Positions 11,021 to 23,100 of a DNA stretch of 64,000 bases are shown here, in pieces. The notes beneath the pieces were generated by a model. The model had not been told where the DNA came from. It saw nothing but the letters and a program-made list of their open reading frames with translations, and did no database searches. A program made the translations under genes and the position numbers. Positions within the stretch are counted from its first letter, which is position 1. Each line of letters opens with the position of its first letter. The stretch spans positions 81,799,410-81,863,409 of the forward strand of contig OX578137.1 in NCBI GenBank assembly GCA_951213105.1, written 5' to 3'. The stretch comes from Amaurobius ferox. Taxonomy: Eukaryota > Arthropoda > Arachnida > Araneae > Amaurobiidae.

Positions 11021-11808
11021 ACTTTCCCTGCAATTCATGGTAATGTACAGGGAAAGTATTGGAATCATGTCGAAAATCGCAACTCGAGTTTTCGAGTGAT
11101 GTACACCTTTCGAGACCTCTGCGATACTAAAAAACTATTTTTAATGTAACGTCTGTGTGTGTGTCTGTGTGTCTGTCTGTCTGTGTGTCTGTCTGTGCAA
11201 TGTATGTATCCACTCTAAATAAAAAACTAATGGACCGAATTTCATAAAATTTAGTAGGTAAGTCACTTGAGTGAGATCCTGGTACTGATTAGTTTTTGAT
11301 AGGATTCGTAAAAACAGAACCCACCTTTTTTGCGTAATAGCCATCAAAAATCCAATGTATCTATTCTCGCTAAACTACTAATTGACCAAATTTCACAAAA
11401 TTTGGTAGATACTCTGTTGCTGAGTAGAGTTTGGTACGATTCGGAAAAGAACAACCTGCCATTTTTGCGAAATGGCCCTCAAAAATCGCCAGCATCTGAA
11501 AAAAAACTAAGTATGCTCAAATGTATCAATTAAATTATTGCTTTATACTCAATTTTTGACGAGGAAAAGAGTATAACACACTCCACTATACTTTAGGACT
11601 AACCGTTCTCAAGATATTTGAGATTTCTTGCATTTTTTTACGCTGATTTCGGAAAAATGTCCAATTAACAAATAAATACAAAAATTGAATTAGAAATGCA
11701 AATTTTGTGTTATTTTGGTGCAATTAAACTCAATCTAATAAATTATAAAAGATATAAAGAAGATATGATTTAAGTCTGCAGGGAAAGTAATGTGCTGCCC
11801 ACATCAGA
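11021..11808 (-). mobile_element. Family A HINE-like element, full length (A3)
   Basis: It begins with the same stem-loop (11021-11057), has a long GTCT/GTGT tract at 11150-11200, and ends with TGCAGGGAAAGT and GTGCTGCCCACATCAGA at 11808. It lies head-to-tail with A2 and is separated from it by a T-run. Confidence 0.75.
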
Positions 11809-11809
11809 T

Positions 11810-12745
11810 TTTTAAGTTATATTTCAATATTTGACCAGGTTCACAATATGTCCTCATTTCTCTGGTTTAAATGCAAAAAATATATCAACCTCTGTAATTT
11901 AATTTAATATACTCAGTTATAAAATTTTACTTCATAGTATGTCGTAAACTGTATTTTTTTAGAAATCATTTTTTTTAATATATTTTGCGTTCAGTAAAAC
12001 ATGATAGTTCATGATTATGATTGCGCTTATGACAGTTTACATTATATTCATAATTCCTATTATCGCTGCGCTCGAAGTCTAAATAATATAATACCTTCGT
12101 TAAAATCAGTACTTTGCAAATATACCCTGTTGTCAGCTACGTAACTTAATTAAACGTCCAAAAGTTTTGGATGTTGCTGTAAATGAGCAATTCTACCGAA
12201 AATGAAAACACATTTCTCCATAATTTAAATGACAGTAGGAACGATTTTCTTACACTAAGAATTGGGCGGCCACATTGCATTGAGAAAATGACTTTAATTC
12301 TTTTTGCAATTCAAATAATTTTTATTTGTGGCAATTATGCTTGTTACATTGATATAGGTGAAACAACAAAGTGATTGCGAATTTATTTCAAATTGCGTCT
12401 CTCTGTGCAAAATAGCTTGAAGAGCATGATGCAATTACGTGTCAGACGGAAATCAGGGTATATTAATTTTAATTGATAAATTTTCAAAGTTGTCTAAAAT
12501 TTTCAAAAACTTAAATATTAAAATGAAAATATTTCTTCTCCACATAACTGGAAATGTTAAACTGTATTCATATACAAAATTACCAGTAACAAGGCAGAAT
12601 GACATATATTGGATAAGCAAAATCTCAACTTTCTCCTACCATAATCCATTTTAATACCTTTTTTTTTTCAATTTTTATAAAAAATTTTTGATAATCGGTA
12701 TAATGCAAATCAATTGTATTGCGGCAATTTTACAACAACGATTTA
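11810..12745. other. No recognisable feature
   Basis: AT-rich sequence. Two short open frames on the plus strand (12183-12374 and 12439-12654) have no recognisable domain. Confidence 0.5.
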
Positions 12746-12749
12746 AATT

Positions 12750-13130
12750 ATAAGTCGGTGATTATTGAGCCATAAATAAATCCGTTTATGCGTAATTAAA
12801 TCAAATTCTCTCCTATGCTTCCATGTTGTAAAAATATAAGTTTAGCTGAATTTCCGAAGTCTTTGCTCGAAGTTAAAAGAAAAAACTATATCTACTTTTA
12901 GATTTTTATAATAAAGCCGGATGTGAAATTTCGTGAAAATACATTAATATCTGTGACTGCGATTGTGTATGGAAAAAATCGACCACAGACATAACGACAT
13001 CACTTCAAAAATGGTCAAAACGTGTTCAGGAGGTCTTAAAATAAATATTGGCATCAAATTCTCGAACTCGAAAAGTTTCGTCATAACAATACTTTCTCGA
13101 TACTATATTACATAGTATAAGAAATTAAAA
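12750..13130. repeat. Family D repeat, uninterrupted copy
   Basis: It matches 8995-9148 plus 9941-10190 and supplies an empty-site comparison for the family A insertion there. It ends near TACTTTCTCGATACTATATT. Confidence 0.7.
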
Positions 13131-13479
13131 AATTAAAAGGGTACGAAAAATAATATCTCTGAGTAATATCTCTCTGAGGACTTCAATGAATATAACTACA
13201 GTACATGAATATAACTACAGTACTGCAATGGATATTCCATCATTTACATTCTTGATATTATTCCTAATTTATATAAGTGAATTTTCTTTGTAAATCACTG
13301 TATGTCAAATGCAAAACACCCATGCTCTAATATTAAAACCGATTATATTTCAACCAAAACAATGTCAAAAAATCGGCGGGGAATCCAATCCGATGACGCT
13401 GAAATGGTTTTGCGTGAGTAGTATTTTATAAAATAAAACATTTTGTAATATAATAAAATGAACCAATATCCGATTATAT

Positions 13480-13697
13480 GCACTTATAAAGCTTTCTAAG
13501 AGCTGCTAATTATTGCCTAATATTTATAGTTATCTTTTTAGGCTTTAGGATAAAAGCATTATAAACTTGAAAACGTAAAATTTTTGTATTTCTTCAATTT
13601 GCAAGACTATTATTCGAAAACTATACGATCTTTTTTTAAAAATAAATATAATTACAAAAAATAAATTTCCTCATACACATTTTTGTCGTTTACAATT

Positions 13698-13728
<31 letters not shown>

Positions 13729-13913
13729 CAAGCTTATTTGCATTCCTCATTTTTGAAATTTGTTGATTGTCTTTGCCTTTATGACCTGCATTACGCTTTA
13801 TTATTTCCTCTTTATGTCTTAATTTCTTTTATTTCTTTGTATTTTGTAGAAAAATTTTGGAATAGTGTATTATGAGTTACTACATACATTCTAACTTTGG
13901 ATTTACTAATTTA

Positions 13914-13969
<56 letters not shown>

Positions 13970-14340
13970 ATAGTTTCGATGATATGCGAAACTATTAAAA
14001 ATGAGTAAATGTGTGAAAAATGAGAAAAAAAAATTAATTAGGACATATATTTTTCAATTTTCTGATAAAATAGAGCTTGATCCAACATACAACTATATAT
14101 ATTTATAGGGTTTTCAAAGAGCTACCATTTGTTGCTTACTGTTCAAAGCTAGCTATTTTAATTGAGATATAAGCACCAGGATCTTAAAAAAAAGGAAAAT
14201 TTTAGATCTTCCATTTGGCAGGACGATTACCCGAAAACTATAAGAGCTTTTTATAATATTCAATATAGATTTTAATACTTAATTTTCCAATACACAATTC
14301 TGCTGTTTACTATTTATATCTGTATTTTATATTATACTAT
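13480..14340. repeat. Family E: two diverged copies separated by (TA)n
   Basis: Copies at about 13480-13712 and 14090-14340 share (A/C)GAAAACTATA, AAGAGCT(G/A)C, a GACT/GACGATTA(T/C)(T/C)CGAAAAC block and (C/G)T(G/C)(G/T)TTTAC(A/T)ATTTATAT. (TA)n tracts lie at 13705-13728 and 13917-13966. Confidence 0.6.
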
Positions 14341-14589
14341 ATATTTCGAGTGAAAATTAGAGAAATTAAAACGTACTCTCTCGGAGAGCTCCATTTTTAA
14401 AAAGATGTTTAGAAGAAAAAAAGTTCAAATATAGAATTATGGAAATCATTCTGATATATTCATAATCTGGACCATATTTCCGACAGAACAATGTGGCATA
14501 TTGAAGGGATTTTGTTATATATGAATATAATTTTGTTATATATGAATATAATTTTGTTATATATGTTATATATTTGCTATTGGCAAATT

Positions 14590-15400
14590 ACGCAAAGTAT
14601 CGCCTCCTTGGAATGAAACAAACTAAATCCACGAGAATGATGTCAACATAGTTGTCGCATAATATTGCATGTGGAAAGTGTTATTTCACGATAGTTGTAA
14701 TATACTTTTTAATTTTATGTAATTTTCTGATAAATTTGTTTGAAAAACAAACATACAGTAAAACGCGAAGGACTCATTCAAGTGTTCTGAAGGTTATGTC
14801 ATTCGCTTTCTAATAAAACATTGCATAATAAAAGTTCATTTATATAGCATTATTGAAGGTTCTCATTTTTTATGACTTTTTTAAAATTCCATTCGTAAAC
14901 TGGGTTGAATGTCTTCCGAACATTCAATTCCTTGCAAAATCAATGGAGTTTCAGTATTCACGGATTGCAATAATTGTAGCTAATTTCGTTAGAGCCGCAT
15001 CTGTAACCAGTGAACATAATTCATATGACACAGAAGCAAATAAAAAATTCTACATACATCAAACAGAATATTTCTAATAATATAAAAATATTAACATTAC
15101 ACTCTGAATAATTACCATGACTTAATACATACGTATGCATTAAACTTATAGAATCGCAGCAAATTTCAACTAAAACACTTCATTTGATCGTCCGATATCT
15201 CTTCCACAGACTTATGTACTCTTGCACATTCACACAGTCAGACACACATACACATAGTCAGACACACATACACATAGTCAGACACACATACACATAGTCA
15301 GACACACATACACATAGTCAGACACACGCAGTTAGATGCACACACACACAGACATACATATATACATGCAGGCAGACTCACCTATATAGATAGATACATC
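14590..15400 (+). mobile_element. Family B HINE-like element, degenerate and 5'-truncated (B5)
   Basis: It matches family B through CC(A/T)CGAGAATGATGTC, ATTGAAGGTT, TTCAGTATTCACGGATTG and GATATCTCTTCCACAGACT. It then passes into the element's CACA-rich tract, here expanded as a 20-bp unit (ACACATAGTCAGACACACAT) repeated about four times at 15238-15325. The terminal stem-loop is missing. It is followed directly by the 5S-SINE tail. Confidence 0.6.
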
Positions 15401-15583
15401 ACGCTAAACATGTGGGTCCGTAAGTTCTTCTAAGAAGTTTGTGGTAAGGGAAGGAGGGGACGGTCCCTGTGGATGCCTCCCCCACTGGGTTTCGGTTCAA
15501 ATTGGGTGGCACTTACCGGCCGTCTGAACAGTTACCTTACACCTTTCTGGTAGGTCGGACGGTCTTGGTTTCAACAACAACAA
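15398..15583 (+). mobile_element. 5S-SINE, 5'-truncated copy (S2)
   Basis: It is clearly homologous to the 3' half of the full-length 5S-derived SINE at 30705-31086. It runs from ACGCTAAACATGTGGGTCCG through the GGAAGGAGG and CTCCCCCACTGGGTT blocks to the hairpin tail (GGCCGTCT ... GGACGGTC) and a (CAA)n terminus. The 5S head is absent, as expected for 5' truncation during retroposition. It sits at the left edge of the Tc1-like relic. Confidence 0.85.
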
Positions 15584-15603
15584 CCAATAATGCCGTCACA
15601 AAG

Positions 15604-16720
15604 TTGCCTAAGAATTATAAGCAATGGAACATGTTCAAACGTGGTTGTATAGGCGAGATGCGTGAATCTGACTGGTCATACCGAGCAATAGGCCGCCATC
15701 TGCACCGAACGGACACTGCTGTGCAAAGATGCTGGTAACAATAGGTGCTGCAAGGAACTCATCTGCGGAATGAAGGTCATCCAACGTGCTACAGTCTTTT
15801 GCACAGCACCCGTGGTACGTTCCACCATCTCACGACGCTTGGGTGAGGTGAGGTTACGCTCACGTCGACCTTTAAGGAGTCTGCCCATAACCCCACAACA
15901 GCGACAGAGTCGTTTGGAGTGGTGTCGTAGACGACCACATGGCTTCCAGCAGAGTGGCATCGCATTGTGTTCAGCGATGAATCACGCTTCAGTCTTTCAG
16001 CAGATGACCATCGGGTACGTGTGTGGAGCCACCAGCGCCACAGGTCCCAATCAGTATGTTTTACACAATCACACAGATATTACCCTTGGTGTGATGGGGT
16101 GGGACGCTATCTCATACTGCAGCAGCTCGCCCCTAGTCATCCTGTTGACGACCCAGACCGTCCGACTCATCCTGAGGACTTGGGTATCTATTTGGACGGA
16201 CGGCCTGGTCATCCTGTAGAAAGCCCAGACCACACGACCAACCCAAAGGCTTATGGTAGCTTACTGTGTGGCCGGGCCTAGTCATCCTGGGCCTAGTCAT
16301 CCTGTCGAAAGCCCAGAACGACCGACTCATCCGAGAACGTGAGCAGCAAGATGGTCGTCCGGGACCTAGTCATCCTGTGTACAACTTTAACAGATCAACG
16401 ATATGTTGATGAAATCCAGCGGCCATTTGCATTACCCTTCATGGCACGTCATTCTGGGGCCAAATTCCAACAAGATAACGGCACACCAGAAACGGTTCGA
16501 ATATCTGTGGACTGTCTGCGTGCTGTTTATACTGTTTCTTGGTCAGAAAGGTCGCCAGACCTTTCGGCAATCGAGCATGTATTTGACATGCTTGGCCGTC
16601 AGATTCGGGCACCCTGAAATGTAGCAGATCTGGAACAACAAATAAGGAATGCCTGGCTGAATGTATTGCAGGATGGCATTGGGAAACTTTCAAAACAGTC
16701 ACTTTCTGCATTGTGCTTCG
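15604..16720 (+). pseudogene. Tc1/mariner-superfamily transposase, dead copy
   Basis: The translation is broken across frames but recognisable. An N-terminal helix-turn-helix segment lies at about 15640-15735 (MRESDWSYRAIGRHL ... AVQRCW). A linker follows near 15825-15920 (RRLGEVRLRSRRPLRSL, RLEWCRRR). The first catalytic aspartate is at about 15967-15990 (FSDESRF), the second in QQDNGTPET (about 16474), and the final motif SPDLSAIEH lies near 16555. D and E spacing fits the DD34E class used for cut-and-paste transposition. Frameshifts, a missing segment after RCW and a 233-bp insertion array at 16132-16364 make it non-functional. Terminal inverted repeats were not identified. Confidence 0.9.
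16132..16378 (-). repeat. Array of three SINE-tail hairpin insertions, each bounded by the same 14-bp duplication
   Basis: CCTAGTCATCCTGT (or a one-base variant) occurs at 16132, 16204, 16277, 16292 and 16365. Between these lie 58-59 nt inserts at 16146-16203, 16218-16276 and 16306-16364. Read on the minus strand each insert resembles the 3' tail of the 5S-SINE and can fold into the same hairpin. Deleting 16132-16364 rejoins the transposase frame as SPLVIL-CTTLTDQRYV, so the array entered an already formed transposase gene. The copy at 16277 is followed at once by 16292, with only one extra base and no insert. Confidence 0.85.
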
Positions 16721-16737
16721 ATCTCTCTCCCTCTCTC

Positions 16738-16777
<40 letters not shown>

Positions 16778-16800
16778 AATAAGTGTGTGCGCGCGTGTGT
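16721..16800. repeat. (CT)n-(TA)n-(GT)n compound microsatellite
   Basis: A CTCTCT run at 16721-16740 is followed by (TA)n at 16741-16769 and a GT/GC-rich tract at 16785-16810. Confidence 0.95.
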
Positions 16801-16810
16801 TTGTGTGTCT

Positions 16811-18238
16811 TTTTAGAATATTTTCTAAGCTATAAATAATAGTTGTGATTGTATCACTATAGCCTAACTATGACTGTGCATTAGCTTCTTTCTAATATAT
16901 TTTCTCTTCTTTTGTACTGTAATTCAATATTTTCTACATTCAACGACAATTTTTGTTTCCCGGTAAAGGACGTACTTGGTTCTCTGGAAATCTTCAGTAT
17001 TTCTCAAAAAATAAATCATTTAAACATTCAATAGCTGCAGTTTCGGCTGTCAATATCTGTATTGTATGGCATCAGTATCCATAATAGAAGCTGCATAAGT
17101 ATTTGTAATTCGATCAATCTTAAGAGGAAACGAATAATGTATTAGTAATTGTGACGTAGAATTCGGTTTGTAAAATGCTGGTAAATCTGCCGTAAATAGC
17201 GTATTATATTAATAAATATTTTTAAAGGAACAGGACACAATCAGTAAAAATGAACAAAATTTTAAATTTCAATAAAAGTATAAAAGTGTTTATACATAAA
17301 TTTATTTAGCGTTTATAAGTATTTTGTGCTATATATAATGATTTTCATTGTATCTACACGGCATAAATATGTTGTCAACTTATAAATTTATACACAGTAG
17401 AGGAGTGTAGAAATTATACACAATTGTATTGTTATTTACGCTTATTATAACTATATACTCGTCATGTTTTTTACCAGAATTTATCTTTTGGCAAGTTGCA
17501 CCCTTAACTTTCCAGAGAAATCCTTAATAATTTTAAAAATAGAAATCAGTCAACCACAAAACCAGCCAATATTTATAATTTGTCTTATTTAAAAGAGATA
17601 ACTAAGAGTAGATTCTACACGGGAAATTGTCTTTTCTAATTTCTTAAACTTAAATTATTCGATAAAAATATTTCACACCAAGAGGCACAATTGGATTTAA
17701 ACTAAAAGAAACACCCCCAGTCATACTTTCTGTACCAATGTCACCTGCATAATTATAATAAAAAAAATTACAGCAATTGTAGTAGAGCGAATCAGGGCGA
17801 TTTTCTAAATGTGCACGGCATGGCAGCCAAATACCTAATGAAACAGAAACATTTGTACTGTCTTTGTAAATTCTGGAAACATTTGTTTTCATTTTCGCAA
17901 GAGTAGTTCATTTATTGCAGCATTCATTTCTTCAGGGAACTCTTAATTAAGTTACGGAACTGACAAGAAGATTTGTGTATCAATTAATTGTTGTAACGGA
18001 GAAAGTTATTCAATTTGTGCGTGCAGCCAGAATATGAAATGCGAATTCAATATGAATGTACATCAAAGCTTTTGTATATTCATTTAATGCATCTCACGTT
18101 TTCAAAATATTTATGGATAGTTATTTTTTCCAGAAAAGTATATAAGAAATCAAATTTTTCTTCGTATACTTTACGCGTTGAGCATGTTCGGAAAAGTACA
18201 ATTTTGAAACAGGGTAAATACTTTTAAAATTGTTTTTA
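16811..18238. other. No recognised gene; one unsupported minus-strand frame
   Basis: AT-rich sequence with no repeat match found in the window. The minus-strand frame 17892-17650 (80 codons) includes a mixed-composition stretch (AGDIGTESMTGGVSF, NPIVPLGVKYFYR). Acceptor-like TTTCTGTTTCATTAG lies inside it. I do not recognise it and treat it as unproven. Confidence 0.35.
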
Positions 18239-19164
18239 ACACTTTACAACATAGTTGAAAAGTGTTTATAACTTTGTTCATTCTGTCTGTCTGTCAGTTA
18301 GCACGAAAACTGCCGTAAAAATGATTTTATCAAAATGAAATTTCAGTATGTTGTTCAGACGGTCTGTGGAACCTATGGGAATGTAAGTGAACAATATCAC
18401 CTAATTAGATCTGGATTGAACCCGGGTTGAAAAAATGAAATATATTGAACCCTACGGGACCTCATTTTTCAAACATTTTTAATCGAATTTAAAATTCACA
18501 AATTGCTTCGAAAGTTTTAGGGAATATTCAAATTATCCCATAAAATATATAAAAAAAAATTCACAAAATATACTCAGTAGTTTTTTAAATAAAAATTAAA
18601 ATAACAATTACACCCGTTATATGAAGAGATCATGTGACTCACTTGTATATGAATGAAATGCTGCTTTTATAGAGAGGTCCAAGCTATTATATATTTCGAT
18701 GACGTCATTTGAAATGTTTATTTGTTTTCGATGAAGTTTTCAAATATAATAAATTATTGTAGTATAATGATAATTTTAAAAATATTACCGAGGAATGTAA
18801 TGCATTTTAGAGATGTTTAAATCAGGCAATTTAAATTTCAATGCCTTCATTTGAATGAAGTTCATTTTTTTAAGAAGTTTTCAAATATAATAAATTATTG
18901 TAGTTTTGTGATAATTTCAAAAATATTACCGAGGAATGTATCGCATTTTAGAGATGTTGAAACAAGACAATTCATATTCCAATGCCGTCATTTGAATCAA
19001 GTTCATTTCTTTCGATGAATGTTTCAGTTTTCAAATATAACAAATTAATGTAGTTTTGTGATAATTTTAAAAATATTACCGAGGAATGTGTCGCATTTTA
19101 GAGAAGTTTATATAAAATTGCATTGAAGTTGGAAAGTGTTTCATAATCAATGCTTTATGCATGA
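18239..19164 (-). mobile_element. Family C HINE-like element with both ends (C3)
   Basis: It starts with the terminal stem-loop AACACTTT ... AAAGTGTT (18239-18267) and CTGTCTGTCTGTC (18281-18295). It ends with ATGCTTTATGCATGA at 19164, whose minus strand starts TCATGCATAAAGCAT. The interior is shorter than in C4-C6 on one side. It contains three tandem copies of a ~145-bp unit marked by TTTTCAAATATAA(T/C)AAATTA at about 18737, 18881 and 19028. There is no coding sequence. Confidence 0.8.
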
Positions 19165-20900
19165 TTGATCTATCTTGTTTATTTCTGAATACGCTCAAAA
19201 ATGCAATTTAAACTGTAGTATGGTCCTTTGATGCATCTTAATATTTTCAAACGTTTTCAACAGTTGTTTTTATGCAGCAAAAATATAAGAAATCGCATTT
19301 TTCTTCATGTACTAAACGCAATGAACATGTTTAGAAAAAGTTCATTTTTTGACACAGAATTTATAGTATTAATTTTTTTTTCATCAAAATACGATCAAAA
19401 TTGATATTAAAAACTAATTAATTATAAAGTAATCGTTTAACATGAATAACATCAGCAGAAAAACAAAGAGTGAAACCCCACTTATTCCAGCAATTTAATT
19501 TAGAAGAAAGATCCCCCTTGGCAATTGTAAACCTTGCAATAAAACTTTCATTTCCTTCGCTCCCATACAGAAAGCTGCGACCGTGATCACGTGGTCAACA
19601 AAACAATTCACGGGGATTTTTTTAAGACCTCGAAGTAAGAACCCAGTCGCTGACGGATTTAGTTTCAGAGAACAAGTAAATCACTCTCGCCCTGCCACCC
19701 GGAGGACTCCGGTTGATGGTACAAGAAACTCGCTTGTAAAAACTGGGAGTTCAATAACGTGTCACTCCTCAGATTTAAGATTTCTCTAAGAAGTGCGCAC
19801 ATGGGGTATAGAGTCGCGGCTCATCCTTTCTGAAAAGGCGGCCTTCAGCCGAGAGTTTATTTGGAGCAAATTATATGCCAACTTACTCGAATAAGTGAGG
19901 TTGTGCTTAAGGCTTCTATAGAACAAATTTTTTATTTGTCATCAGTATATTTTACTATCCATCAGTATATTTTACTTTGCGGGTTTGAAATAGGTAGTAT
20001 ACGACAGCTAAATACATAATTAAACTTGTTGATAACTTTTCTGAATATTGAATACTCCTTCAATTTAAGTATAAAAATGGGGAAAAGTATAAAAATTCAA
20101 TTTAAGTATAAAAATGAGACATATTAAATGGGGAAAATACATTGCATCTTATTTGTGCGAGTGACATAACGTTTAATAATTTTTTAACTTTTTCGATTGG
20201 CATCGAAGGATATCAATTTATGTTTTTATTACATCTGAGAGGTAAAACGGTGCACGGTTATTGAAAATCCCTCTGAGTCGTCAACCCTAAATCAAATTGT
20301 GGATTTTGTTTTATTTTTACGTTGATATGAAACATAAGATGGATCGAATGACACAAAAACCAAAATTATAGTTAGTGTGAAGGAATATTTTGTTATTTGT
20401 TTTTAATATCCAATTTCATTGTACACCCTAATTCCCTGATTCAGATTTTGAAAATAATGGATTTTTCACTTGATCGAAAAATTGGGACGGTTAAACAAAC
20501 CATGATTCTGTATAACAAGTTGCTAGAAATACGGTAATTTTGAAAAGCGGGTATAAACTTGGGAATTTTGGTTGGAAACTTTGATGGGAAGAAATTGATT
20601 TACGCGTTTTTTATATGCTCTGGCAAATCTGGTCCCACATAGTTTTGTTCTTAATATTTAATGTTTTAACTCTATTTTCTTAATTCTTATTATTCAATCA
20701 CCATATAGATAAATTTACGAAGTCTTTGTATTAATTTAAATATATGCTACTGAATCTATTTTACTTTTCTGGTTTTCTGTTGAAATAAAAAAATTAAAAA
20801 TCTGAAATGCATTTTTTTTTCTAAATAGACAAATTATACTAGTCATAGAATAAATTAAATGTTACTGGGACTAACATAGATATCTTATTATCGCTCGATA
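19165..20900. other. No recognised gene; GC-richer island at 19570-19870
   Basis: The island includes TGATCACGTGGTCA and AAGGCGGCCTTCAGCCGAG and holds a 68-codon frame (19583-19789) with no recognisable domain. Short direct repeats CATCAGTATATTTTACT (about 19940 and 19961) and a CAATTTAAGTATAAAAATG pair (about 20060 and 20098) are also present. The island could be an old transposon fragment. Confidence 0.4.
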
Positions 20901-20904
20901 TTGA

Positions 20905-21245
20905 ATGGATATGAATTAATTAATTATCTTGTAATAAGTATTTCATTGCTCGGAGTGTTTTTACTTTGGAAATATTTACAACTTAAATTTCTGTTTACTT
21001 ATGGATTTAGTCTTCATTTCCGTGTAGGATGGAGAAAATGGCATAATTTATATATTTTTCTTATTAACGTTTGGCATTAAATAAGCATGAATGAATTAAT
21101 TACTTTGTAGCAAGTATTTCATAGTTTAAGTATTTTTAATTTGAAAACATAAATTACAAATTTAATTAAAGTTTATTTATGCAATTAATTTTCATTTTCA
21201 TGTCTTATAAGAACATCACATAATTTAACTATTTCTTGACTCTAA
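20905..21245. repeat. ~175-bp diverged tandem duplication
   Basis: Two units share GAATTAATTA(A/C)T(T/-)(A/T)(T/-)CTT(T/-)GTA(A/G)(T/C)AAGTATTTCAT and later TTTCATTTTC-like and CATAATTTA(T/A)(A/C)TATTTCTT words. They start near 20912 and 21088. Confidence 0.65.
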
Positions 21246-21299
21246 TAAATATCTCTCAATTTTCGACACTTCAGCTATTTACAATTACTAATGAAAAAA

Positions 21300-21800
21300 T
21301 CTGATGTGGGCAGCACATGACTTTCCTCATATAAAGCAATGAATTTACTACTCTTACGGTAAACAGATTATTTTTATAGTAGTTATTTATATTTTTTCAA
21401 GATAATAGATTTTCGTCAAAGAATCGTAATTTTCCATGTCATCCACGTCAATGAGTCGTCATTGATTTAGCGTCATTTTTATTCAATTGGTGAGATTTTC
21501 GTTAATATAGCAACATTTAAAAAAGTCGCCAAGTTGGCGACATTCCACCAAATTCGTCGCCAAAATCTCGCCCAGCGTTATGAACGGAGAAATAAGTTAT
21601 TCTTATAGCAGGTAACTGACTATTGTCGTTCAAATACAAATGTATTACTCAAAGTATATTTTTACCTGAATGGAACGAGCTAGATCCACAAGAATGGTGT
21701 CACCAAATTTATGGCATGGTATTACATATGAAAAGAGAACATGTTTCTCAATAGGAAAGACTTTTTTTTATTTTATATGACTTTTTGATAATTTTTTCGT
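21300..21800 (+). mobile_element. Family B HINE-like element, 3'-truncated (B4)
   Basis: It begins with TCTGATGTGGGCAGCACATG and ACTTTCC at 21300 and continues through the family B interior, including the perfect palindrome GTCGCCAAGTTGGCGAC at 21525-21541. It breaks off near 21800, before the CACA tract and stem-loop. Confidence 0.75.
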
Positions 21801-21802
21801 AA

Positions 21803-21876
21803 AATGTAATCTACGAGAATATAAGTAGAATGTAATCTACGAGAATATAAGTACTAATCTACGAGAATATAAGTAG
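21803..21876. repeat. 26-bp tandem repeat, ~3 copies
   Basis: AATGTAATCTACGAGAATAT starts at 21803 and 21829. A third, partly changed unit begins near 21853. The array lies exactly at the broken end of the family B copy. Confidence 0.9.
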
Positions 21877-22039
21877 TATATCAAAACATATTGGCATATG
21901 TTTTGATATATATTGGCATATATTGGAATCAATTACGACCTTCTGGTCTGAAGAGTACGGATATTATTGATATTTTCAATTTATTACGTCATCTCTTTTA
22001 TTTTGGCAAATATTTTTGGAACTCATATTGTAATACGGG

Positions 22040-22500
22040 TAATCTTCCACTAACACACTGACATATTTTCTAATGGTTGGCGGTTGGTTGGTGTCGTGTC
22101 CATAAAAGGTCAGATTGAACCATGTGCAGATATTACTGCCTTAGCGAGATCCACAATCTTCGCATTTTAATGATCTCCCTGGAAAGGGAGTTCGCCAATG
22201 CTTTGCAAAGCCGCAGTTATTGCTGGACAGCATATTTTCTAATCTGCAACAATATAAGTAGTACGGGGTTGCATATATTGATCCAATTCCATTTTTTTTG
22301 TAAATTTGCTTACAAAAGGGGCCAGGATGTTTTATTCTCCAGACCTGCCCGTGAAGTTAATTTTGCATAGTGAGAAGAGATATTCTTAAAATTCTCTTTA
22401 TGAGCAATAAATTTAATATTTTAACAGAATTTGCACATGATTGCGAATTATAAATTTCTTTATATTATATACTCCGTACGAAGAACGGGTATGCTGCTAG
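22040..22500 (+). mobile_element. Probable non-autonomous Helitron; 3' terminus at 22500
   Basis: The 3' end has a canonical Helitron shape: a short hairpin CCGT-ACGAAGA-ACGG (22473-22487), then about nine bases, then CTAG at 22497-22500 followed by T. Helitrons end in CTRR after such a hairpin and insert before T. The 5' limit is not certain. The GC-richer stretch 22080-22370 may belong to it. No Rep/helicase domain is visible. Confidence 0.45.
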
Positions 22501-22662
22501 TTCAAAATAAATTCATTTGATACAAGTCAAAAACGATTATTTTGCAAACATAATTTAAAAAAAAATTGCCTAGGCTTATCAATTTCGTATTACATTTTGT
22601 CATTTGTTGTAAGAAAAATAAACCGATTTGTTTCAATTTGTTAAGTTTTTAATTTCAGCCAC

Positions 22663-23100
22663 AGAATATTTTTTGATATTTTATAAAAATGTAATTGTTC
22701 ATTGCTAATTCAATCAATAAATCATAAAAAATATATGTGGTCTGTTTTGTAACATAAAACATGTTGATGTCTTCTAAATTTTGGTATTTTTCAAGTTTTT
22801 TTATTGCATTGATTTGTTGATATTTTAGAAAAATGTAATTATTCATAGATAATTCAATGAATAATTTATAAAAATACATGTTGTCGATTCTGTAACAGGA
22901 AAACATGATGATTACTTCTAAATTTTGGTATTTTTGAGGCTTGTTTCATTACACTGATTTGCTGATATTTTATAAAAATGCATTTATCCATAGATAATTT
23001 AACCAAAAATTCATAAAAATATATGTTGTCGATTTGGTAACAGACAAAATAAAGATTTCTTCAAAATTGCGGTATGTTTCAGGTTTTCTTTATTGCATTG
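22663..23100. repeat. ~145-bp tandem repeat, 3 copies
   Basis: GATATTTTATAAAAATG(T/C)A-type sequence recurs at about 22674, 22820 and 22964. Each time it is followed by CATAGATAATT(C/T)AA-like sequence, TATGTTGTCGAT and TTGGTATTTTT. The units are diverged. Confidence 0.85.

Noticed and set aside
15676..16711. Several minus-strand and alternate-frame open frames over the Tc1 relic
   Set aside because: Shadows of the plus-strand transposase, which is the recognisable product.
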